Under the pieces are notes generated by a model that saw only the letters and a program-made list of their open reading frames with translations, did no database searches and was not told the DNA's origin. A stretch of DNA of 64,000 bases, from the NCBI GenBank assembly GCA_037179385.1, contig CM074193.1:9383547-9447546 (forward strand), given 5' to 3'. Position numbers and translations under genes: made by a program. This DNA is from Holothuria scabra (taxonomy: Eukaryota > Echinodermata > Holothuroidea > Aspidochirotida > Holothuriidae). Below are positions 48,901-60,900 of this stretch, in pieces. Position 1 is the first letter of the stretch. Each line of letters opens with the position of its first letter.

Positions 48901-51900
48901 TCTAGGTGTACAAAAATTCACTTTCCTCACACAGATTTGAGGTGAGTGCTGGTGAGCAATTAAACTCCAATGCCTAAAAGTTGAAGACCTAACTTTATTT
49001 TAGCTATTACTTAAAGATCTACAATCATACAGAACTCACCTGATGTCCTTCGCTGACCATGTCCATAACTTTCTCATAACAAACTTCATCCATGTCTCGT
49101 CTTTGCTGCATTGGATTGACTGACTTAACTCCAATGAATCTTTGCCCCAGAGGTACAGGTCTGAATCGACCATCAAAAAAGAAGAGTCCCTTGTAAGGGT
49201 TGACCCCTAAAAACCTGGCAACATCATGGTAGTTTGGTAGAGTAGCTGACAAACCAATAATTCTAATCATGCTCTGAGTAGATTCCACCTGTGATGAATA
49301 TTATAAGGGTGTAAGGGTTTAAATACAATCCTGTTGTTTATTCTGATAATTTAGAGCATACTAATTAAAGGGGAAAATGATATCCAGTATCATATAGCCT
49401 CTTGCATAGCATGCTGGATAAAGTGCTATTCAAAAACTGTGATCGGTATAGCATGTTTCTGTATCTGTGGCCTTAACTTTATCAACAAAAAAAAATAAAA
49501 ATAAAACTCAAGACTACTATTTTGGTCTGTCAGACAATTTATCTAAATGAAGGTACATAGCACTCTTTGCATTCTGAAATTAAGTACATAAAATCAAATA
49601 CATAAAAATCAAATATTTTGCAGATTTTAGAGACTTCTCCAAAAATATGAAGGAGGCCATAATGAACACACTATTTAAAGCAATTTTTTTTTTTTTCTTT
49701 TCTTTTTTCTCTATCTCCATTTATTTATCTATTTAAAGCAATTGGTACAGTATTCCAAACCGATTTTTGCAAAACTTTTCTTGTGTTGACCTGAAACAAC
49801 GTATTTTCTGTTGAGTTCAAAAATTTCAATTGACAGTTTTCATTTTCTTTTTTGTGTCTATTACTTAGATCATTTCTAGGTGGTTTAACGAACAGAACCC
49901 AACCCCAACCCAACTGAGGTAAAGACTAACATTAGAAATATCATTTTGACAAATTTTCATTATTTAGTGCTTTATTTAGGTCTGGCACGACAACCGTTCA
50001 AATCTTTTACCAAAGGCAAGTCCGTACCTCCTCCTAAGAGTGCACAATGAAGTATACCCTCATTCACAAAATCCAGTTGACATGACAATCAGTTGACAAA
50101 TCGGTTTCATTCATTTCAACAATCAACCAAGCTATGTACATCAACACCTACCTGTCTCAGTGTCCTGGCAACCAAACTCTCTATTACAGCACCTCTGTCA
50201 TCATGTAGTAAATGAACTTCATCCAAGATGAGAAGTTTCACCAGCTGAGTGAGGGCGACATCACCTGTACTTTTTCTTGTGACAACGTCCCACTTCTCTG
50301 GTGTAGTAACTATCATCTATAGCACGTACAGAAACCAAACATTTATATAACATTGGGAAACTATACAGAGCCTTTTAAACAATTCCACACAGTCTTCTAT
50401 CATTGCCATTATTCCTTATAAACCAGGACTGGTGGATTTCACATCATGGAACTAATACTTCTCAAAAAATATTCATAAACTTATTTTAATATTTCGAAGT
50501 TCCAGTTAGGTTATCCAGTTGACAAAGATCATTTATATGTAAAAGGAAAGTATTGATGATGTCACACCTCAAACTAAATTTGATTGGCTATATGGAAGGA
50601 TTGAAGATTCCTCTCCAAACTGTATTTCAAAGATCATTTATTCCATACCCTGTTGGGGAGAAGTCCCATTCCTTATAACTAACTGAATGGGGAGGTCCCA
50701 ATCCTTATAATTAATTGAATGATTGGCTACTTTCAAATGTATACCATCATTCCTGTGATGCTTATTGATAATTATACTATCACACATACATTTGCAATAT
50801 GAATCCTCCTCCCCATACCACCAAGTGGTTTAAATACCCTTTCACCTAACATAAAGCAAAGTAACAAAGTATTGTAAACTCACCTGTGTTTTTACAATTT
50901 CACTCTTTGTAAGTTGCATGTCACCTGTCATTTCCTTCACCTGGATCCCCAGGGGTGCAAGACGGGCTCCAAAGTTGCGAACCATCTCTGCTGCCAAAGC
51001 TTTCATCGGTGCCACATAGATGATCTGTTAAAAGTTAAAGCAACCAAAGAATTTAGAAATAGTACCATGTTAAATACTAGAGTGAGTAAATTTAGAATTT
51101 CAATAACAATCTGAGACCAAGGGGGAGGAATCCGTGCTGAACTTAAGTTCCTGTTCACATCTTTTTATTCTTACCAACCAACATTCTCATCTGTTAACAT
51201 AAGTCAATAAATTATGACTAGAATTTTGGGTAAAGGGAAAATCTTACCTTGAAACTGTCTTTTTTAATCACTCCTGCTTCTATATGCTGCTTAATCTGAT
51301 GTACTATTGTTAACATAGCAATATTAGTCTTGCCTGCACCCGTTGGGGCACAGATTAAAAGGTTTTCATTGGTGTAATAAGCTGTTTCAAAGACCACACT
51401 CTGAATTCGATTCAGTTTCTTTGTCCCTCTGAAGGCCATTTGTCCAATCTTTACAAAAATATAGAATACAAACAAATTTAAAGTCAAGAAAATTGCACCA
51501 ATACATAAAGGTATGAGAGAAAGAAAGACTGACACCTGATTTATAAGCAAGCTGAACTCAAAACAATCACTCACTCTATTGGGAGGAGTAAGCTACTTCA
51601 AAGTCAAGAAAAAGTCATTGCTATAGACAAATCTGATCAGCCCTTGTGTGTTTTGACTGTAGGCAGCCATTAGTGGGGTCTATCAGCCTTAAATCCCCTT
51701 GACTTATTGTCTACATGAATTTCAAACTCTCATATTTTGTGAAATTGAGGGAATCAAGAAACAATTTAGTATACAACCATCCATGATAGAGATAAGCATG
51801 GAAATTGAAATACTAAAGGTAATAAACCCAAGTCATGTCCTACTAAAATCAGACCATCACTTGACTGTCCTGATTTGTCTACATGAAGGTGGTTAACATG

Positions 51901-54900
51901 GCCAGCATAGAGTCCAATTAGGGTACTATTATGAAAAGGCTTTCTATATTGACCTCAGATGACCAAAATGAAAAGTAAGTTTTGAAAGGCTCATTTACAA
52001 CCTCAGTACAAAATTACTACATTGCAATTATGAGATCTGTCAGCACACACTGCCTTCCTCGAAATATCACGTTTACAAGGATTTCAGTTTCACCTTCTTG
52101 TAAATATGTTAAAAGGATTAAACCAGGATAGAAAAATTTGTACAACCTTCCTTTCCCTTCATTGTCCAATAAATTTACTGACAGTTGTGTAACAATTTTC
52201 ATTTGTGTGTTATGTTCTTTTTCATCTTCATAAGGAATTACTTGTTTCATTATTTCAATCTTCAATGAAGTAATAACTATCATGTACATTTAAGCATGTA
52301 ATTTAAATCAAATCTAATTCAATCAAACCTTATCAGAAAAATCTAAAGCTCAAAACATTCAAAATTAAAACAATTTCATCAAAAGAGGATATCTTTGAAG
52401 CATACCTCATCTAACATACTAATTGGGACCAATTCACTACCAATATTAGCTGGAGCAGATGATGACGGTGGCAGATGGATTTCCTCGTACATTTTGTTTT
52501 GCTTCTGTTGGAATCCCACTGGCAGAGAAATCTTGGGTACGAGAAAAACAGAAGGGAACTTTTATTTCCATTTAACATACACAGGCTGAAGCAAATAACC
52601 ATACCCTAACAAGTAAGAAAAAAAAATCTGTAGAATAGCCCTTTCTCGGTGACCAATTTCTGCTACGTGATATTAAGATATGAAGTTTCTCCTAATTCTA
52701 GGCTATGGTGACTTCAAGCAGGGAATTTAAGAAGGCTATTCACACACTACTCATCAGAATATGGTGTTAAATAAATGAGTCATCTATTTAATTGTTAATG
52801 ATCAGCCCTGCAGTGTGCAGTGATATAAATAAGATATAAACTGCAAAGATATTATCAGTATATAAACAAATACTAGAAACTGTTAGCACAAGGCACAATA
52901 ATTTTGAAGGCAGATTACCTTGCTGCCTCCAGTATAGACAGCAGCACATATGAAACCAACCTTTCTTTGCAATAATTACACTGGTTATAATACCAACTAA
53001 AGCTGAAAGCTTAAATAAGGTAGTTATACATTACACTATGACATCATGACTTTTGGATATTGATAATCTTGACCAATTGCTAAGAAAAAAAATGAAACTC
53101 AATGAGTTTTCCAAAGCCCCATAGGAGCTGAAATAAATTTGAAATGAAAATTGTTTGTGGCACAGGGACAAAGGGCTGCTGCATGGTCAATGACAGTCAT
53201 GGAGGCCGCCCCTGAATGCTTCCCCTTTAACTGATCAGACCCTTTTATCAAAAACAGAGGCAGACTAGATGAAACACTTTATATTAAAAAATATGTAGGC
53301 AACAAAATACAGGAATTGACAAACCACCCTTTCTGTCAATTCAGTAACTGTGCATCATGTAATGTGCACCTTATAACTTAAAAGATATCTGATGTATTTG
53401 CATCACTCTACCCCTATGCGTTCAATATTTGCCGTCTTTGACGATTTTAATGTACTGACAATCCACAAAAGGAATAATTTTTGCAGCAATTTGACTAGTA
53501 CAGTCTTTTAAATGGTTAACTTGAGTCTGCCCTTTATGTAGCTTTTCAAGATTTTGTGTGACTACTTCAGAGACCTTCATCATTTTTGAGGAGTACTATT
53601 TTGAATATTTTTTACAAACCTTTGCACCTGCCACAAAGGATGATGACCTTTGAGCTTCTGCCATAGAATCAAATACAAATGGATAACGTTGGTAGCCTGC
53701 TCCACTTTGACGTGGGTACTTGAAAAGTGGTTCATTACGAGCTTCCTGTAAGGCTATTTCCCTGTGCAAATAAAAGCATGTGTCATAGTGTGACTATTTC
53801 ACAATTCACAAATATTTTATGACAAAACCTTCTCATGGACAGGATTTCAAGATCTTTGGCCTATCTATCCAATTTAAACCAACAAATTTAGAAATATTTG
53901 TAAGAAGGAAAAATGAAATGAAAAAAATTAACTCTTGAGATTGACTCTGAAACATGACTCACTTCCACAATAAGATTTGTAATAAACTCTAAATGGTCAT
54001 GGGTAGCAATCCCGGGAAGGGAGGACATGTCCTCCAGTTTTTGAGAAATGGCCCATTTGATTTTGAACACAGATACTATTTTGAAAAAGAGGTAATGTCC
54101 CCCCAAATATTGAGAACAAATACCCACCTATGCACATGGTATTTGTCATACAAACCACAGATACCCTAGACATAAACCACTGCTTGATTTCTTGGACAAT
54201 GATTGCCCCTTTGCATCTTTAAAACAATTCCTTTTGACATACAATATTGTCATAAGATGTCAATTTATTTACTTTACAAGCCATATGACAATGAGATACT
54301 ACACAATCAGCACAACCATAATTACCTTGAGTCTTAAAATAACTCCTACTTGAACAGCATATGTAGGCAATACAATTTGATTAAACAACCGCTATGATAT
54401 TCATAAGGGACTTCAATTATGTGACACTGTTACTGAACTTACAATTTCTTCAAAGTAAGTCCTTCAGTTAATGCTAGTTAGTTAGTTACATGAGGTTTAA
54501 TGACAGACCAACACAAATGTGTTGTATAGTTAGAAAAAATACAATGTTGAGGCAAAACTGCCTAAAAAGGTAAAAAGTAAAAGCAAAAAGATAGAAGGGG
54601 GGTCAATTTCTACTAAAAAGATAGCAAAGGAAGACAAGAAGAAGGGAAGAATAGGCTTGTTCAAAGTCACATGCCACAAATAAATTCTAAGAGCACATAA
54701 TGACACAGATAGTTTATGAGAATGAGTGGTTAGCTACAAGACTTGGCTCTGTTCAAAATAAGATAAGTACAATAGTTTCATTTCAAAGTTTCTCTCGTGA
54801 CTTACAATACCTTCATCTTCCTTATCCAGTTTTGAAAACTTAGTGTTTTGGAAGTAGAACAAATTGTTTCTTTCATATTCCAAAACATAAGATGACAGGA

Positions 54901-57900
54901 ATACTTCAAAAGCCAAGGAACCAGTGTATATAACCTACCTAGAATTATACTCACCTCTGCTCTCTAAGGTATTCAGGGTCAAATTCCAGTTCCTCATCCT
55001 GGTCTTCCTTTCTGAATTTTGCTTCTCGACGAGCTAATTTTTTCTCCTCTCTTCGAATCTGCTTAGATAATTCCTTTTCTTTTTCAGACTGGAAACAAAA
55101 CACATGGTACTGAAAGTTATTTTAATCCTTTGGTGAGATACTCTATAAAATTGGCAAAAATATGTAACTTTCTACACAATGGTGTATGGTAAATCATCAA
55201 TTTGGTCCTGTGAAGCATATGGTTGCTTGAAAGATGTATGATTTTAACAAAAAACCTTTTTTGAGAGTTTCTGGAGTTTGTTTGTTAAATGTAGAGTTTG
55301 CAAGCGCTATCCAGGTAACCCCCCGCCATCATATTACCAAGTTCCAAATCTGCTACCCGAATCTTAAAAAATATTGCATGCAAAAAGAATCACCCCATGT
55401 ATGCCATTGACAGTGCATGGTAATGCAATAAAATATTTTGCCAATTTGGTAAATATTATCTGAGACTGAGAATGTAGAGAGCCCCTAGAAATTATGTTTA
55501 AGTTTGAAAGTTGTCTGTACTTCGTTTCCCCAAGTTGGGATTTTCATCGGCATGGGGCCTCATCGAGCTATCAGCACATAGCGAATTACTTGCCACATAT
55601 CACACCTACAACACCTATAGTCTTGCACGCCAAGTATCTGACGGTTATTCAAGATCACACCGTACTGTTTTATGTGGAAATTAGCAGACAGATCACCCCG
55701 CCCAGCTGGCAAGAATGTGCCTGCAGTTTTTGGCATGCTACATAAACTGAGCCTTGCATGTATAGGGTCTTCTATTTAATTTGGTATGCCACCTCGAGTA
55801 TATTCCTCCAATATATCATAATGGTTTAGTGGGTCACTTTTAACAAATCCAAACTTTGCCACTATCTGTAATGTACAAAGACATCACCGTAATGACACCA
55901 TAAATATTCACAAAAAGGTTTTTGAAACAGGCCATTACACATTAGAATTTAGTTTGCTCCAAAATGCATCATGGCACTCGTGCACACTACGAAGTTAATG
56001 TATGAAAGCTATTTTAGTATGCCTGAATGTCAGCAGAAGGCTAGCCAACTACGTCAGAATGTACATAGCCCTTTCCTGACAATGCTACAGCATATTGTGC
56101 ATTAGCATGAGCAAATTTCACAAGCATGACATCGTTTGTTTACATTCTGAATTTGGATGCACAAGAGAATACCGTAATACAGGGCTCTGATTAGTTGATA
56201 TTTTTAATTCGTTGTTTTAAAAGGAGAAGCTTTGAGCTCTCTGTATGCTTGCTTTTCAAGGGGGAAAACGTCCCAAAACCAATATCAAATTGGCATAGGC
56301 CTTGGCATGTACAAATGTTCTTATTTGACTGTTTTCTGTTACACTTCTTTTACTTGTCATTTTTTATTTGAAACAAAATGAGATGATAAAATCTAATAAA
56401 TCTTATAAAGATGGATAATGCTTTCATTTTGAAAATTTTTCAATTTAACCTTGATCACCTTCAATCCTAGACTAAAATACTGACATTGTTACACTCTTAG
56501 AAATTTCGGCACGACAATACTAACAAGAGCCCAATGGGCACTATGGTTCCTTGCTGGATATTATAAGAATTGTACAGCCAGTCTGTGAAATAGAGCTAAG
56601 CAAAAGTTCATACTCAATATTGTTTGTAACATCTTCACCAGGGGTATTTTAGTACTAATATTACATGAAATCAAAGATTAAATTTCTGTGGCCTTACTGA
56701 AATTCAACTTTTATAATGCTTGGTGATCCTTCAAAAACACTACCTCATTTACATATGTATTTATGCTTGTAATCAAACTTGATATTATCACCAATAAACA
56801 GTACACAATGTGGTCAGAGATAGAGAAAAACACCCATTGTAGTTTTCTCACAAGTTATTTTTACCTGCTCTCAAATAAAACTTGCTATTACTTTAAAACA
56901 ATCTACCATTTGTCCTGTTTGCTACCTCTACACAGAAAACAGGGTTTATTCAGCAGTTAAGCAGAAAGCAAGTGACTAATGAAGTGTGATAATAGAATGA
57001 GGATTAGGTTACCCCACAGAGTACAGCAGTATTAAAGAGACATATATAATCCATGCATTGCTCCCACTGGCAGAGAGACCAGTTTAATGCAGTGACCTGT
57101 GACCAGTGAAATCTACAGATTTCAGTTATTGCCCTCTTAAAACTTTGAATGATCCAAAATATGTGTACAACCCGAAGGAATCATTACTAAACAAACATAG
57201 AGGACAAATTTCTAAGGTGTTTGGGTGCGCACAGTAAGCATGCAAAACCAGGTGAGAAAAAAAATCTATTGAAACTATCTTTATCTAGCTTACAAGACTT
57301 TCTAAATAACATTTTCAGCGGTTGACCTCCAGTGACCTTGATGACCTTTGACCTTAACCAAACACAGATTGATTTGAAATCTGTCCTTTGTACCTTAAAA
57401 TACTGTGTTAAAACGTTTTTCAGTGTTTGACCCCTGGTGACCTCAGATGACCCCTTGACCTTCACCGAACATATCCAATTTCATCCTTACACCATAACAC
57501 ATCCACACACCAAGTATGACATCTATCCAAGTTTCCTAACTAGAAATATCATGTTGAGAAGGTTTTTAGTTTTTGACCTCTGGTGACCCCAAATGTCCTT
57601 TGACCTCCACCAAAAATGATAGCGCACACCTTCTCCCTATGACGGATCTATGTACCAAATTCAAGTTCCATCCAATCGTCCCTTGTTGAGTTAGAGCGTA
57701 CCGAAGCAAGTGTCACACACACACACACACCTACACACATACACACACACACACACGCCAACCTGACTACATAGGTTTCTTTGCTACCGTAAGGAACCAA
57801 AAAGGAAAGATGCTAGTGCATTAAAGTCAAATTCAAGCAAGCAGACTATTAGCAGGAACTGTGCTGACAGGTTAATGGGAGACCAGGACAGATACTACGG

Positions 57901-60900
57901 TTGAGCACTTAAATAGACAAAGAGTCTACCCCAATGGACAACTCAAGATAAACCAAAAAAATTTGACCTTACCTGAATTGTCACTTGACTGCCATAGGCT
58001 GGACCTGTCTTGGCTCTTTCTTTCTTATGATCTGATGAAAATAAGGAAGACATTTTTTTCAGTTTCACTTTATTAATCAATAACCAATAAATCAATAACC
58101 ATAGAGTTAAACAATAGGGTTACAACAAGGAGGAGGATTGAATAAGCAGGAACTTGTACAAGCAGTCCCCCTGACAGACTAATTATCATGATTTTAGGCC
58201 GACTCTTGACACTCATGACTCAAACAAATTAAGGGAATAAGAAAGGAAAACCACACTCGGGATATTTCTGTCTACACCATACAGTATCTTACACAATAAG
58301 TTACAAAATATCTGGGAAAATGGCTTAGGTTTTATCTTCTTCTGTATTCTTTTTCTTTCCTTTTAAATCTTTTGCTTTGCATTTTTTCTTTTTAGATAAG
58401 TTGGGCAGGGTAAGGGAGGTTTTTTTTCTTAGGATGTAATTTAGGGGGAGGGACTTTCAGAGGGAGCTTGGAGGTAAAGGAAAGAAACCCATGGAGAGAA
58501 GCTGCCTGCACACACCTATCTCTACAGTACACAAATGCTGTGCTAAATACCTCCAGATTTTAAATGCAATGTTTTTCAAACTTATTGTTAACTTACAGCA
58601 TTTTCATGGTTTCAGACATTTCCCCATACTGTACCTGTTATCCGAGCAAATGCTTCTCCTCTTTTGGCTGCATGTGTCAGTTCTTTTCTATTCTTCAGCA
58701 GTCCCTCAATCAACTCAAAGCAGTTGAAACCCAGAAGATCAAAGAGCTATGGATGCATAAGATAGAAAATAGTTTTATAAAGCATTTTAGAAAAGTCAAT
58801 GTACTGTTTATACTGTATGCCATCGACAGGATTTTTTTTGTTGTTTTTGTTGGTGATAGCTTTGATGTTTCTTTCTCTTCAAATCAAAAGCTTGACCAAT
58901 GAATGATAGCTAAAAAACATATGCCCAATTATTTTCTTTCCCATAAACCAAACGTCTGGATTTAGGCTCAATGCTTTACACAAAAACTAAAAACCTGTAC
59001 ATTTCATGTATAATTTCATTTAAAAAGAGCAATAAAACAATACAACTATTTCTAATAACAAATAATTCCACTAATGTAGGTTAATAGCTTGTTGACAATG
59101 GACATCCACCTTGGGATAGAGTTAAATGAGGTTTTACCGCTCAGTTTTCAACCAACTGGTTTGAGTCAGGCTAACCACAGCATTTTTTTTCAGGTGTGGC
59201 TCACTGGCCCATATTCCCTTCTCCATTGCTCATGCGAAGTACCAAGCACAATGGCAATAGGTTCCATTTTTGAAATCTCCGGTTAAACTCCAGACCTTCT
59301 GGCTGCAAGTAGGATGTTCTAACCACTCAACCATGCAGTCGGTCTTGGGATGAAAGAAAGTACAAAAGATTAATTTATTAGATTACAAATTACAATTAAT
59401 CTTGAATAACTCACCTCATTCTGTAGCTCATCATTGGATTTACTTGACTTCAGTTCTGATATAAGTGTTGAACACAACCCTTCCACAGAGAGACCAAGGC
59501 TACTTGATCCAGATGGACCTACAGCTCTCTCAACCTCTTTACGTAACCAGCTTAAATTGCTCACTGTCTCTGTTGATCTGTCCTCACTGCTGGGGTCAGA
59601 ATTGGAGGCATCAGTCCCATTGTTCGTATAGGAAAAGTCTAATGACCATACAGAAGGTTTGTCACTAATAGGTTCAAACAATTGAGTATCATCCACATCA
59701 AGCTGAGGTGAATCATAAGAAAATTTGAAGGATTCACCAAATGGCTTTATAGCATCTTCTTGAACAGGATTGAGGGCAGCAGACAAGGCTTCTTCTGGTA
59801 CATGTGATGAGATTTTCATGACAACTTTATGAAAGTCATCGACAACAGGTTTAGAGAATGATCCAAACTGCGAGCCTATCTGACGGAGCTCTCTGTGGGT
59901 GACCTCATCACAGTTGTACAGAATACTGAAGGCTGTGCAGGCTGCATGCTCTACCACCTCAGAAGTTGATTCCTCACCAACTATAATTACAGTGAAAAAA
60001 AAAAATTTTAAAGGACACTGGCATTCACCTTAATACCTCCAATTTGCAAAAGTCATTTGTACAAGAGCAACAGGAACCCCCTTGGGCTGATGGATATAGA
60101 TTATGACCACTGTATTCCACTGCCTGTTGAAAGAGGCAACTAAAGGAGAAGACTTCAAAAGGATTTGAATGGCATTTGAAACTGTATTTGAACACTACCA
60201 TTTTATCTAGCTGATGCTATATAACACATTTGCACTGGTGTGCTGTTAAATAGGAACTAACTGGCAATCAGGTATTTCACTTAATGACAGATACTGCTGG
60301 TGTTGATTCCCTTTCAGTGGCCCAACCACAAGGTGACTGACTGATGTGGTTCGTCATTTGAAAATTCTATCATATGCTTATTTACACAGACTCTCCTGCA
60401 TTGTGTGAAAGCAGTAAAAAAAGACCACTTATAATTAAGTTTGGGGGTGGAGGGGGGAGAGTTGTTACAACTAAAATAGCCTAATTGCCTCTGATTTCTG
60501 CCTATCACATGTAAAGTGCAATGCATCAAGTTCATCTAACATCATGTTTGATTTCTCTAACAAGTTGTGCTCAGGGGCAAGGACAGGGTATTCTGATAGA
60601 TGGGGGGAGGGGGGGGGCAAAAGCATCAGTTGAGTGCTCCTTTTTCCTTCTCTTTTCACATTTTTTTGTGAATGTAGATTAGTTAGTTAGATGGAGTTTT
60701 ATGGCCCAGTTTTCAACTTACTGGTTCAAGTCAAGCCAGCCATGGCCTTTTTTGCAGTTGTGGCTCACTGGCTTGTTTTCTTTACTCCAATGCTTATGCA
60801 AAGGGTCATGCACAATGGAAGAAGGTTCCATTTTTAGAGTCTTTGGTATGTTTCAATCTGGGAATCGAACCCAGGCCTTCTGCATTAGAGGCAGATACTC

